Shown: positions 19,538 to 31,306 of the stretch, piece after piece
How positions within the stretch are numbered: position 1 is the stretch's first letter
Layout: each line of letters starts with the position of its first letter
Made by a program: the position numbers and the translations under genes
The notes under the pieces: model-generated
Told to the model about the DNA's origin: nothing
The model's database searches: none
The model's input: the letters and a program-made list of their open reading frames with translations, nothing else
Assembly: GCF_036898095.1 (NCBI RefSeq)
Contig: NC_090746.1
Span: 47,413,853 to 47,477,852, forward strand
DNA: 64,000 nucleotides
From: Palaemon carinicauda
Taxonomy: Eukaryota > Arthropoda > Malacostraca > Decapoda > Palaemonidae
Direction of reading: 5' to 3'

Positions 19538-20809
19538 TTGCATGTTGATTGTCAAGGAGATAATCCATTGTATACTCATTTGGTTTTCCTTTTTTTACAG
19601 GAGGAACACCAGATACCTTGTGCTGCAGTCCTCTGCAAGGCCAAGAGTAAGTATTTTTACGGTCATAATACTTGCAGGTTTCATGCCCCCTGCAATATTA
19701 TTTCCGGATCCCTACATTATTGGAACACACAGGTTTGCAATATATGTCGGACATTAATGTCCGAAGGTTTTGAAAATCTCAAGTCTACAGAGACTAGGGA
19801 TACAGCTCAATATAAATTACGCAACTGGGTGAGAGGCTTTCAAAAGATCTCTCCGGGACCTTTCCTACCTAATGATAGGATGCGTAAGCTACTATTTCCG
19901 GAAGCAAGTGAGGAAACAGTAGTGCCTCAGGAGCCAACTACATCCCCTGATGGCCAGAAAACCTTTGGGATTAAGGGCAAGAAGTGCCCCAAGGTAGAAG
20001 ATGAAAATATTGCGTTGGAATTTCCTCCGTCTGTGCCGGCTTTAGAGCCATCGATGTCGACATCTTCGTCTTCTACCCCTAATTTGGATAATGTGGTACA
20101 ATTATGTATCCAGCTGAAGAATCAAATAGAGAGCTTTCATAAACAAAACGGAAAGCAGGAAGTAAAACGCAAGATAGATCCTTGTAGAGTTTCTTCTGTC
20201 GCTTCCCAGGGGTCAGTCAAACGACCCATGAATCAAGACCTACCAACATGCTCCATAACCAATCCCTGGAGGTTTGCAGAGCAGATGCCGATTTCAAATG
20301 GCAATCTCTGCATCTCAGAGAAAATAGGTGCAGTTCCTTTGGACAAATTTCAATTTTGGCCAAGCTTTGATGCTTTCCCTAATTGTTGGGTTCGACTGAA
20401 GTACGAACCAAAGTCAAGAAAAGGAACGGAACCAAAGGAGGTCTTGATTCTCGACCATGATAAGGCACAGACTATCCTTTCAGGTAGTCTAAGAAAGGCG
20501 GGTTATTCAGAGTCGAAGGTATTCTCACTGAATAACGGACACCCTTCCTTTCTTGCTCCTACTTCACTCTCATTCCCCTTTATGGGGAAAGCATTTACTT
20601 CTGTTGCCAAAGCGGTAGAGGCGGGTAAGCCATGTCCCACACTCGATGAGTGCAAGCATTTGTCACCAGCTTTTCCCGGACAGGAAAAGGATTGGAAGGA
20701 AGTCCATTTGACATTTTCAGTAGGAAAATTAGACGAGGACGTCGCAAGTCGACAATTCAAGGTATGTCTCCGTAAATTGTCTGAGTTGCTGTTGTGTAAT
20801 GAACAGTAG
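19538..20809 (+). CDS. Gag-like ORF, N-terminal half (unit C)
   Basis: 423-codon copy of the 2301-3572 ORF with the same Cys/His cluster, the same splice-acceptor-like site inside it and the same terminal TAG. Changes relative to unit A are few (FENLKS for FENPKS, one Val to Ile, one Pro to Ser, HLSPAFPGQEK for PLSPAFPGKEK). Tentatively a DIRS-type ORF1 fragment; no partner enzyme is nearby. Confidence 0.55.
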   Translation: MHVDCQGDNPLYTHLVFLFLQEEHQIPCAAVLCKAKSKYFYGHNTCRFHAPCNIISGSLHYWNTQVCNICRTLMSEGFENLKSTETRDTAQYKLRNWVRGFQKISPGPFLPNDRMRKLLFPEASEETVVPQEPTTSPDGQKTFGIKGKKCPKVEDENIALEFPPSVPALEPSMSTSSSSTPNLDNVVQLCIQLKNQIESFHKQNGKQEVKRKIDPCRVSSVASQGSVKRPMNQDLPTCSITNPWRFAEQMPISNGNLCISEKIGAVPLDKFQFWPSFDAFPNCWVRLKYEPKSRKGTEPKEVLILDHDKAQTILSGSLRKAGYSESKVFSLNNGHPSFLAPTSLSFPFMGKAFTSVAKAVEAGKPCPTLDECKHLSPAFPGQEKDWKEVHLTFSVGKLDEDVASRQFKVCLRKLSELLLCNEQ

Positions 20810-21520
20810 TCAAAGGAGAGACTTGCGGCATCCCTTTCTCTACAAAACTACATAGAGTTGTGTTCAACCTACGAAAGTACCCCAGACATGCTCATGGTCA
20901 TAGCCAACATGCATATGGCTATCTTGGTGAAGGACCTTTACGCCTTTATGAAGGCTAGGAGACCATGTAGAGAGTTTGTGTTCGCTGATGCAACAGTAAA
21001 ACACGAAACAAGGAAGCTAATATCTTCCAACATCTGGGATAAAGACCTCTTCCCACACGAGGTCACTAAGGAAATAATTAAGAATGCCACCATGGAGAAC
21101 ATAGGTCTTCTCCAAAAATGGGGCATTCCTTCAAAGAGAAAATCTTCTGTGGTTGTGGGTCCCCAACCTAAAAAGAAGATCGGAAATGCTGGGAATATCC
21201 GGGCTGCTCAACAACATCCCACTATTCCGGTGACCACGGTGCTACAGGCAGATGGTCAAAAGTCTAAGCCTACTGACTACTCGAAGCATAAAAAGGCTTC
21301 GGCTAGGAGGAACTTTCCCTCAGGATCGCAGGACCTTCGATCCTTCAGTCCAAAGCCTATTCAAGATGAGCCATTGATGGGAAACAGAAATGTCCCTACC
21401 ATCATTTCCTTACCTTCTCCTACAGTTCAAAACCCTCCTGGAGAAGTATACCTGAGAGCTATAGAGCATACAGGTGGTAAGAAAACTATAGCTCATCGAG
21501 ATATCAATGAGTCATTCTGA
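20810..21520 (+). CDS. Gag-like ORF, C-terminal half (unit C)
   Basis: In frame with the preceding ORF after its TAG (20807-20809). Carries the same KLISSNIW segment, basic PSKRK/PQPKKK stretch and Ser/Pro tail as unit A. No ATG at its start. Confidence 0.5.
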   Translation, partial: SKERLAASLSLQNYIELCSTYESTPDMLMVIANMHMAILVKDLYAFMKARRPCREFVFADATVKHETRKLISSNIWDKDLFPHEVTKEIIKNATMENIGLLQKWGIPSKRKSSVVVGPQPKKKIGNAGNIRAAQQHPTIPVTTVLQADGQKSKPTDYSKHKKASARRNFPSGSQDLRSFSPKPIQDEPLMGNRNVPTIISLPSPTVQNPPGEVYLRAIEHTGGKKTIAHRDINESF

Positions 21521-21551
21521 ACTTGTCGCCACTCAACAAGTTCATAAAAAA

Positions 21552-21860
21552 CAGCCACTTCTCCTCCTTCTGCTTCTCCTCTTGCTGTCACTGCTGCCCC
21601 CTCTTTTATTTTTTTTTTTTTTATTTATTTTTTCTTTTTTTTTTTGCTGCTGCTGCTTCAGCCACTTCTCCTTCTCCTTCTCCTCTTGCTGCCACTGCTA
21701 CCTCCCTTTTTTTCTTTTCTTTTTAATTTTTCTTTTTTTTTTAAATTTTTCTTTATTTTATTTTTTTTTTCTGCTACTGCTGCTGCTTCAGCCACTTCTC
21801 CTCCTTCTTCTTCTCCTCTTGCTGCCACTGCTGCCTCTCTTTTTTTCTATTTTTTTCTTT

Positions 21861-21896
<36 letters not shown>

Positions 21897-22564
21897 CTGC
21901 TGCTTCAGCAACCTCTCCTCCTTCTCCATCTCCTCTTGCTGCCACTGCTGCCCTTCTTTTTATTTCTTTTTTTTTTTTTTGCTGCTGCTGCTGCTGCTTC
22001 AGCCACTTCTACTCCTTCTCCTTCTCCTCTTGCTGCCACTGCTGCCTCTCTTGTTTTTTTTTTCTTTTAATTTTTTTTCTCCTCCTTCTCCTCCTCTTGC
22101 TGCCACTGCTGCCTCTCTTTTTTTGGATTTTTTGTTTTTAATTTTTTTTTTCTGCTACTGCCGCTGCTTCGGCCACTTCTCCTTCTCCTTCTCCTCTTGC
22201 TGCCACTGCTGCCTCTCTCTCTTTTTTTTTTTTTTCCTGCTACTGCCACTGCTTCAGCCACTTCTCTTTCCCCCTCTCCTCTTGCTGCCACTGCTGCCTC
22301 AAATTTTTTTGGATTTTCTATTTTCAATTTATTTTTCTTTTTTTTCTCTTTTTTTTTCTGCTACTGCCACTGCTTCAGCCACTTCTCCTCCTTCTCCTTC
22401 TCTTCTTGCTGCCACTGCTGCCTCTCTTTTTTTTTTTTAATTTTAATTTTTATTTTTTTTATTTTTATTTTTTTTTTGCTGCTGCCACTGCTTCAGCCAC
22501 TTCTCCTCCTTCTCCTTCTCCTCTTGCTGCCACTGCTGCCGTTCTTTTTTTTTTTTCTTTTTTG
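21552..22564. repeat. T/C-rich satellite array, block C
   Basis: About 1 kb, same monomers and same end junction as block B, differing mainly in T-run lengths. Confidence 0.93.
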
Positions 22565-22785
22565 CTCAATTGGCAGCACGCCTACTGTATTGGTACTGCC
22601 GGACTTGCTGGCCGGCAGTGTATTGGTGGTACCTTGTCGGCAATAGTACTGTAGCTGCATGGAAGCCTGAATGGTACATTCTCCCCTTCTATTATAATCT
22701 TCTTTCTGGAGAAAGGCAGTCAATTAGACTTTTACATCCTTTATTACTGTATACATTCACAGTAAGGAGTAGCCTTTTTTCCATG

Positions 22786-22788
<3 letters not shown>

Positions 22789-22853
<65 letters not shown>
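22789..22853. repeat. (CT)n microsatellite, unit D
   Basis: Uninterrupted TC run of 65 bases, the longest of the three homologous tracts. Confidence 0.95.
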
Positions 22854-22854
<1 letters not shown>

Positions 22855-23755
22855 GCTAGCATGCCAGGTATGCCGGCAAGACCTAGCTATGCGGGCTACA
22901 TGCCGGCTGAACTACTGTATATATTATACATGTAGCCAGTATATCTGCAGTATAGAATATACTGAAGATAGAAAACTACTATATAGTTTATACTAGTAGT
23001 TATTTCCAATATATTTTGGATATCCAACACAGGCATTTGCTGAGCCCAATCCTATATTGAATGAATATGATTTCTTCAATATCCTGAATAGAAATCAGTA
23101 TTAGGATTACCCTACAATATTAAATACTTCAAGGCAAGTGTAATACACTCCTGACCATTAAAGGGTAGAGCCTTTTTCCTTGAGTCTCCCTGATCAGGAA
23201 ACTTTATATTTTAATATAGTGGGGAGACTACAGCAAATAGGCTGAGTGGGATATACAAATATATATCTTGATTTTCCTAGTCCAGCTGGCTTCATGCTAG
23301 ATGGACCATACTGTCATATGCTACTATGAAGGCAGCATAATGACTAGACTACAATACATAATGTACAGTAGCCAGTAAATTGCAATATAGAATTACTGCA
23401 ATTAGAAAACTACAGTACCATTATACAGTAGTATTTTCTGACATACCTTGGGTACCCTTGTACGAGCATTCCGCTGGTACCATTCATATATTGAATGAAT
23501 AGTTTTCTTCAATATTCTGATCGAGAATCAGTAATCCTGACCCCACAGTATTAATATTATTTTGGGACAGTGATTTGATGCTTCTCTACCCCTAGGGGTA
23601 AGAGTCCTTCTACTTGGAGTTACTCTATAAAGAAATCTCCATGTAGTTAATACTGAGGGGAGGCAACAGCATTTGCTCACAGGGGTACACAAGTATGTAT
23701 CTCCTACTATCCCTTTATAGCTTACTATCCTAAGCTACTCTATTGTAAAGGACAT

Positions 23756-25027
23756 TTGCATGTTGATTGTCAAGGAGAAAATCCATTGTATACTCATTTG
23801 GTTTTCCTTTTTTTACAGGAGGAACACCAGATACCTTGTGCTGCAGTCCTCTGCAAGGCCAAGAGTAAGTATTTTTACGGTCATAATACTTGCAGGTTTC
23901 ATGCCCCCTGCAATATTATTTCCGGATCCCTACATTATTGGAACACACAGGTTTGCAATATATGTCGGACATTAATGTCCGAAGGTTTTGAAAATCTCAA
24001 GTCTACAGAGACTAGGGATACAGCTCAATATAAATTACGCAACTGGGTGAGAGGCTTTCAAAAGATCTCTCCGGGACCTTTCCTACCTAATGATAGGATG
24101 CGTAAGCTACTATTTCCGGAAGCAAGTGAGGAAACAGTAGTGCCTCAGGAGCCAACTACATCCCCTGATGGCCAGAAAACCTTTGGGATTAAGGGCAAGA
24201 AGTGCCCCAAGGTAGAAGATGAAAATGTTGCGTTGGAATTTCCTCCGTCTGTGCCGGCTTTAGAGCCATCGATGTCGATATCTTCGTCTTCTACCCCTAA
24301 TTTGGATAATGTGGTACAATTATGTATCCAGCTGAAGAATCAAATAGAGAGCTTTCATAAACAAAACGGAAAGCAGGAAGTAAAACGCAAGATAGATCCT
24401 TGTAGAGTTTCTTCTGTCGCTTCCCAGGGGTCAGTCAAACGACCCATGAATCAAGACCTACCAACATGCTCCATAACCAATCCCTGGAGGTTTGCAGAGC
24501 AGATGCCGATTTCAAATGGCAATCTCTGCATCTCAGAGAAAATAGGTGCAGTTCCTTTGGACAAATTTCAATTTTGGCCAAGCTTTGATGCTTTCCCTAA
24601 TTGTTGGGTTCGACTGAAGTACGAACCAAAGTCAAGAAAAGGAACGGAACCAAAGGAGGTCTTGATTCTCGACCATGATAAGGCACAGACTATCCTTTCA
24701 GGTAGTCTAAGAAAGGCGGGTTATTCAGAGTCGAAGGTATTCTCACTGAATAACGGACACCCTTCCTTTCTTGCTCCTACTTCACTCTCATTCCCCTTTA
24801 TGGGGAAAGCATTTACTTCTGTTGCCAAAGCGGTAGAGGCGGGTAAGCCATGTCCCACACTCGATGAGTGCAAGCCTTTGTCACCAGCTTTTCCCGGACA
24901 GGAAAAGGATTGGAAGGAAGTCCATTTGACATTTTCAGTAGGAAAATTAGACGAGGACGTCGCAAGTCGACAATTCAAGGTATGTCTCCGTAAATTGTCT
25001 GAGTTGCTGTTGTGTAATGAACAGTAG
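23756..25027 (+). CDS. Gag-like ORF, N-terminal half (unit D)
   Basis: Third copy of the 423-codon ORF, same Cys/His cluster and TAG at 25025-25027. Differences from A include CQGENP for CQGDNP and SMSISS for SMSTSS. The frame is intact, but no initiating ATG is seen. Confidence 0.55.
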   Translation: MHVDCQGENPLYTHLVFLFLQEEHQIPCAAVLCKAKSKYFYGHNTCRFHAPCNIISGSLHYWNTQVCNICRTLMSEGFENLKSTETRDTAQYKLRNWVRGFQKISPGPFLPNDRMRKLLFPEASEETVVPQEPTTSPDGQKTFGIKGKKCPKVEDENVALEFPPSVPALEPSMSISSSSTPNLDNVVQLCIQLKNQIESFHKQNGKQEVKRKIDPCRVSSVASQGSVKRPMNQDLPTCSITNPWRFAEQMPISNGNLCISEKIGAVPLDKFQFWPSFDAFPNCWVRLKYEPKSRKGTEPKEVLILDHDKAQTILSGSLRKAGYSESKVFSLNNGHPSFLAPTSLSFPFMGKAFTSVAKAVEAGKPCPTLDECKPLSPAFPGQEKDWKEVHLTFSVGKLDEDVASRQFKVCLRKLSELLLCNEQ

Positions 25028-25738
25028 TCAAAGGAGAGACTTGCGGCATCCCTTTCTCTACAAAACTACATAGAGTTGTGTTCAACCTACGAAAGTACCC
25101 CAGACATGCTCATGGTCATAGCCAACATGCATATGGCTATCTTGGTGAAGGACCTTTACGCCTTTATGAAGGCTAGGAGACCATGTAGAGAGTTTGTGTT
25201 CGCTGATGCAACAGTAAAACACGAAACAAGGAAGCTAATATCTTCCAACATCTGGGATAAAGACCTCTTCCCACACGAGGTCACTAAGGAAATAATTAAG
25301 AATGCCACCATGGAGAACATAGGTCTTCTCCAAAAATGGGGCATTCCTTCAAAGAGAAAATCTTCTGTGGTTGTGGGTCCCCAACCTAAAAAGAAGATCG
25401 GAAATGCTGGGAATATCCGGGCTGCTCAACAACATCCCACTATTCCGGTGACCACGGTGCTACAGGCAGATGGTCAAAAGTCTAAGCCTACTGACTACTC
25501 GAAGCATAAAAAGGCTTCGGCTAAGAGGAACTTTCCCTCAGGATCGCAGGACCTTCGATCCTTCAGTCCAAAGCCTATTCAAGATGAGCCATTGATGGGA
25601 AACAGAAATGTCCCTACCATCATTTCCTTACCTTCTCCTACAGTTCAAAACCCTCCTGGAGAAGTATACCTGAGAGCTATAGAGCATACAGGTGGTAAGA
25701 AAACTATAGCTCATCGAGATATCAATGAGTCATTCTGA
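25028..25738 (+). CDS. Gag-like ORF, C-terminal half (unit D)
   Basis: Continues in frame after the TAG; one Arg to Lys change (KKASAKRN) relative to unit A. Same basic and Ser/Pro-rich regions; function unknown. Confidence 0.5.
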   Translation, partial: SKERLAASLSLQNYIELCSTYESTPDMLMVIANMHMAILVKDLYAFMKARRPCREFVFADATVKHETRKLISSNIWDKDLFPHEVTKEIIKNATMENIGLLQKWGIPSKRKSSVVVGPQPKKKIGNAGNIRAAQQHPTIPVTTVLQADGQKSKPTDYSKHKKASAKRNFPSGSQDLRSFSPKPIQDEPLMGNRNVPTIISLPSPTVQNPPGEVYLRAIEHTGGKKTIAHRDINESF

Positions 25739-25769
25739 ACTTGTCGCCACTCAACAAGTTCATAAAAAA

Positions 25770-27638
25770 CAGCCACTTCTCCTCCTTCTCCTTCTCCTCT
25801 TGCTGTCACTGCTGCCCCCTCTTTTATTTTTTATTTTTTTTTATTTATTTTTTTTTTTTTTTTTTTGCTGCTGCTGCTTCAGCCACTTCTCCTTCTCCTT
25901 CTCCTCTTGCTGCCACTGCTACCTCCCTTTTTTTCTTTTCTTTTTAATTTTTCTTTTTTTTTTAAATTTTTTTTTATTTTATTTTTTTTTCTGCTACTGC
26001 TGCTGCTTCAGCCACTTCTCCTCCTTCTTCTTATCCTCTTGCTGCCACTGCTGCCTCTCTTTTTTCTATTTTTTTCTTTTATTTAATTATTTATTTATTT
26101 TTTTTTTTTTTTTTGCTGCTGCTGCTGCTGCTTCAGCCACCTCTCCTCCTTCTCCATCTCCTCTTGCTGCCACTGCTGCCCTTCTTTTTATTTTTTTTTT
26201 TTTTTTTTTTTTTTTGCTGCTGCTGCTGCTGCTTCAGCCACTTCTACTCCTTCTCCTTCTCCTCTTGCTGCCACTGCTGCATCTCTTTTTTTTTTTTCTT
26301 TTAATTTTTTTTCTCCTCCTTCTCCTTCTCCTCTTCCTGCCACTGCTGCCTCTCTTTTTTTGGATTTTTTGTTTTTAATTTTTTTTTCTGCTACTGCCGC
26401 TGCTTCAGCCACTTCTCTTTCCCCCTCTCCTCTTGCTGCCACTGCTGCCTCAAATTTTTTTAGATTTTCTATTTTCAATTTATTTTTCTTTTTTTTCTCT
26501 TTTTTTTCTGCTACTGCCACTGCTTCAGCCACTTCTCCTCCTTCTCCTTCTCCTCTTGCTGCTACTGCTGCCCTTCTTTTTTTCTTTTTTTTTCTTTTTT
26601 GCTGCTGCTGCTTCAGCCACTTCTGCTCCTTCTCCTTCTTCTCTTGCTGCCACTGCTGCCTCTCTTTTTTTGGATTTTCTGTTTGAAATTTTTTTTCTCT
26701 TTTTTTTTTCACTGGTGCTGCTGCTTCAGCCACTTCTCCTCCTTCTCCTTCTCCTCTTGCTGCCACTGCTGCCCTTTTTTTTTGGATTTTCTATTTTTAA
26801 TTTATTTTTTTTCCTGCTGCTGCTGCTTCAGCCAATTCTCCTCCTTCTCCTCTTGCTGCTACTGCTGCCCCTTTTTTTTATTTATTTTTTTCTTTTTTTT
26901 TTTCTTTTTTTTTCTGCTACTGCTGCCACTGCTGCCTCTCTTTTTTTGGATTTTCTGTTTTCAATCTCTTTTTTTTTCGCTGGTGCTGCTGCTTCAGCCA
27001 CTTCTCCTTCTCCTTCTCCTCTTGCTGCCACTGCTGCCTCTCTCTTTTTGGATTTTCTGTTTTCAATTTCTTTTTTTTTCCGCTGGTGCTGCTGCTTCAG
27101 CGAACTTCTCCTCCTTCTCTTTCTCCTTTTGCTGCCACTGCTGCCTCTCTTTTTTTTTTTTTTTTTTTTTTTTCCTGCTACTGCTGCTGCTTCAGCCACT
27201 TCTCCTCTTTCCCCCTCTCCTCTTGCTGCCACTGCTGCCTCTCGTTTTTTGGATTTTCTGTTTTCAATTTATTTTTTTTTTGCTGGTACTGCAGCTTCAG
27301 CCACTTCTCCTCCTTCTCCTCTTGCTGCCACTGCTGCCTCTCTTTTTTTGGATTTTCTGTTTTCAATTTTTTTCTTTTTTTTTCGCTGGTGCTGCTGGTT
27401 CTGCCACTTCTCCTCCTTCTCCTTCTCCTCTTGCTGCTACTGCTGCCCTTTTTTTTTTTCTGCTACTGCCGCTGCTTCAGCCACTTCTCCTCTTTCCCCC
27501 TCTCCTTTTGCTCCCACTGCTGCCTCTCTTTTTTTGGATTTTCTGTTTTCAATTTATTTTTCTTTTTTTTTTTTTTGCTGGTGCTACTGCTTCAGCCACT
27601 TTTCCTCCTTCTCCTTCTCCTCTTGCTGCTACTGATGA

Positions 27639-27683
<45 letters not shown>

Positions 27684-30041
27684 CTGCTACTGCCCCTGCT
27701 TCAGCCACTTCTCTTTCCCCCTCTCCTCTTGCAGCCATTGATTCATCTCTTTTTTTTGGACTTTCTGTTTTCAATTTTTTTTTCTTATTTTTTTCTTTTT
27801 TTTCTTTTTTTTGCTACTGCTGCTGCTTCAGCCACTTCTCCTCCTTCTCCTTCTCCTCTTGTTGCTACTGCTGCCCCTTTTTTTTTCTGCTACTGCCGCT
27901 GCTTCAGCCACTTCTCCTCTTTCCCCCTCTCCTCTTGCTGCCACTGCTGCCTCTCTCTTTTTTTTTAATTTATTTATTTATTATTTTTTTTCCTGCTACT
28001 GCTGCTTCTTTTGCCACTTCTCCTCCTTCTCCTTCTCCTCTTGCTGATACTGCTGGCCCCCTTTTTTTTTTCTGCTACTGCCGCTGCTTCAGCCACTTCT
28101 CCTCTTTTCCCCTCTCCTCTTGCTGCCACTGCTGCCTCTCTTTTTTTGGATTTTCTGTTTCCAATTTTTTTTTTTTTCGCTGGTGCTGCTTGTTCAGCCT
28201 TTTCTCCTCCTTTTCCTCTTGCTGCTACTGCTGCCCCCCTTTTTTTTTTCTTTTTTTTCTGCTACTGCCGCTGCTTCAGCCACTTCTCCTCTTTCCCCCT
28301 CTCCTCTTGCTGCCACTGCTGCCTCTCTTTTTTTTTAATTTATTTATTTATTATTTTTTTTCCTGCTACTGCTGCTTCTTTTGCCACTTCTCCTCCTTCT
28401 CCTTCTCCTCTTGCTGATACTGCTGGCCCCCTTTTTTTTTCTGCTACTGCCGCTGCTTCAGCCACTTCTCCTCTTTTCCCCTCTCCTCTTGCTGCCACTG
28501 CTGCCTCTCTTTTTTTGGATTTTCTGTTTCCAATTTTTTTTTTTTTTCGCTGGTGCTGCTTGTTCAGCCTTTTCTCCTCCTTTTCCTCTTGCTGCTACTG
28601 CTGCCCCCCTTTTTTTTTTCTTTTTTTTCTGCTACTGCCGCTGCTTTAGCCACTTCTCCTCTTTTCCCCTCTCCTCTTGCTGCCACTGCTGCCTCTCTTT
28701 TTTTGGATTTTCTGTTTCCAATTTTTTTTTTTTTCGCTGGTGCTGCTTGTTCAGCCTTTTCTCCTCCTTCTCCTCTTGCTGCTACTGCTGCCCCCCTTTT
28801 TTTTTTTCTTTTTTTTCTGCTACTGCCGCTGCTTCAGCCACTTCTCCTCTTTCCCCCTCTCCTCTTGCTGCCACTGCTGCCTCTCTTTTTTTGGATTTTC
28901 TGTTTTCAATTTTTTTTCTTTTTTTTCCGCTGGTGCTGCTGCTTCAGCCACTTCTCCTCCTTCTCCTTCTTCTCTTGCTGCTACTGCTGCCCCCTTTTTT
29001 TTTCTTTTTTTTTCTGCTACTGCCACTGCTTCAGCCACTTTTCCTCTTTGCCCCTCTCCTCTTGCTGCCACAGCTGCCTCTCTTTTTTTTGGATTTTCTG
29101 TTCTCATTTTTTTTTTCTTTTTCGCTGGTGCTGCTGCTTCAGCCACTTCTCCTTCTTCTCTTGCTGCTACTGCTGCCCCCTTTTTTTTTCTGCTACTGCC
29201 GCTGCTTCATCCACTTCTCCTCTTTCCCCCTCTCCTCTTGCTACCACTGCTGCCTCTCTTTTTTTGGATTTTCTGTTTTCAATTTTTTTTCGTTTTTTTC
29301 GCTGGTGCTGCTGCTTCAGCCACTTCTCCTCCTTCTCTTGCTGCTACTGCTGCCCCTTTTTTTTCTGCTACTGCCGCTGCTTCAGCCACTTCTCCTCTTT
29401 CCCCATCTCCTCTTGCTGCCACTGCTGCCTCTCTTTTTTTGGATTTTCTGTTTTCAATTTATTTTTATTTTTTTTTTTTCGCTGGTGCTGCTGCTTCAGC
29501 CACTTCTCCTCCTTCTCCTTCTCCTCTTGCTGCTACTGCTGCCCCCTTTTTTTTTCTGCAACTGCCGCTGTTTCAGCCACTTCTCCTCTTTCCCCTCTCC
29601 TCTTGCTGCCACTGCTGCCTCTCTTTTTTTGGATTTTCTGTATTCAATTTTTTTTTCCTTTTATTTTTTTTTGCTGGTGCTGCTGCTTCAGCCACTTCTC
29701 CTCCTTCTCCTTCTCCTCTTGCTGCTGCCGCTGCCCCTTTTTTTTCTTTTTTTTTTCTTTTTTTTTCTGCTACTGCCGCTGCTTCAGCCACTTCTCCTCC
29801 TTCTCCTTCTCCTCTTGCTGCTACTGCTGCCCCCTTTTTTTTTTTTTTTCCTGCTACTGCCGCTGCTTCAGCCACTTCTCCTCTTTCCCCCTCTCCTCTT
29901 GCTGCCACTGCTGCCTCTCTTTTTTTGGATTTTCTGCTATCAATATTTTTTTTCTTTTCTTTTCTTTTTTTTGCTGATGCTGCTGCTTCAGCCATTTCTC
30001 CTCCTTCTCTTCCTCCTCTTGCTGCTACTGCTGCCCCTTTC

Positions 30042-30072
<31 letters not shown>

Positions 30073-30822
30073 GTCCTGCTGCTTCAGCCACTTCTCCTTC
30101 TCCTTCTCCTCTTGCTGCTACTGCTGACCCTTTTTTTTTTTTTTTTTTTTGCTGGTGCTGCCGCTTCAGCCACTTCTCCTCCATCTCCTCCTCTTGCTTC
30201 TACTGCTGCCCCTCCTTTTTTTTTTTCTTTTTTTTCCTGCTACTGCCGCTGCTTCATCCACTTCTCCTTCTTCCCCCTCCCCTCTTGCTGCCACTGCTGC
30301 CTCTCTTTTTTTGGATTTTCTGTTTGCAATTTTTTTTTTTTTTTTTTCGCTGGTGCTGCTGCTTCAGCCACATCTCCTCCTTCTCCTTCTCCTCTTGCTG
30401 CCACTGCTGCCTCTCTCTTTTTTTTTAATTTATTTTATTTTTTTTTTATTTTTTTTTCCTGCTACTGCCGCTTCTTCAGCTACTTCTCCTCTTTCCCCCT
30501 CTCCTCTTGCTGCCACTGCTGCCTCTCTTTTTTTGGATTTTCTGTTTTCAATTTTTTTTTCTTTTTTTTTTTCGCTGGTGCTGCTGCTTCAGCCATTTCT
30601 CCTCCTTCTCTTGCTGCTACTGCTGCCCCTTTTTTTTCTCTTTTCTTTTTTTTTTCCTGCTACTGCCGCTGCTTCAGCCCCTTCTCCTCTTTCCCCCTCT
30701 CCTCTTGCTGCCACTGCTGCCTCTCTTTTTTTTGGATTTTCTGTTTTAAATTTTTTTTTTTTCGCTGGTGCTGCTGCTTCAGCCACTTCTCCTCCTTCTC
30801 CTTCTCCTCTTGCTGCTGCCGC
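25770..30822. repeat. T/C-rich satellite array, block D
   Basis: Homologous to block A monomer by monomer but ~290 bases longer. It includes a local ~370 base duplication visible around 27990-28640, where a CTGCTTCTTTTGCC-containing monomer recurs (block A shows a similar pair at about 6433 and 6802). A 43-base T run lies at 27641-27683. Ends with CTGCCGC at the LTR boundary. Confidence 0.95.
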
Positions 30823-31305
30823 TGTGGCGGGATGTAAACAAAAACAACCCCCACACCCTTGAATCTTACTTCTGACAATTGTCTCTGCAACACAAACTTT
30901 CCCCTGACGTTATCATAAATTGGACTCTTAGACTAAAGGGCAACAAAAACAAAACATAACCTTAAAACTATATTTACCGCACCCAAAAAAAATCATACAT
31001 CATTAAACAAAATTAACACAAAACAGACAAAATAACACTTTTATATTTATATTATAGCAATGTGTGGGTACACAGAACTCACCAATCACAAAACCTTTAA
31101 GAATCCAACACCAACAGTCCCCACACAGTAACGAAAAACACTTAACACTAAAATAAATCACTTAATACTAAACCCAATCATATACCACAACCCAGCAAAA
31201 ATATTCAACGCTTCAAACTAAACATAAGAGAAACCTCTTAATATTTCATATACGTGTATGGCCACCGTCGTCCACAAACTCCCCACACTGGCAACTCAGT
31301 CCTTA
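30823..31305 (-). repeat. 3' LTR remnant of copy 2 (U3 missing)
   Basis: 483 bases matching the R/U5 side of the 5' LTR (38296-38780) with seven substitutions and one 2-base indel. U3 and any polypurine tract are deleted; the pol TAG lies at 31307-31309. Confidence 0.85.
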
Positions 31306-31306
31306 C

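Larger units (their letters stand above)
18351..22564 (+). repeat. Tandem unit C (complete 4,214 bp unit with satellite block C)
   Basis: Starts with the same CTCAATTGGCAGCACG as unit A. The junction from satellite into this unit (about 18350) and from satellite into unit D (about 22564) are identical, which defines a tandem period of 4,214 bases. It differs from A and D by scattered substitutions. Confidence 0.9.
22565..25769 (+). repeat. Repeat unit D
   Basis: Third complete copy of the unit body (offset 21,455 from unit A at the ORFs). Unlike C it is followed by a long satellite and then an LTR element, the same order as unit A. A and D are therefore the ends of a larger duplicated segment of roughly 15 kb. 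Confidence 0.9.
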
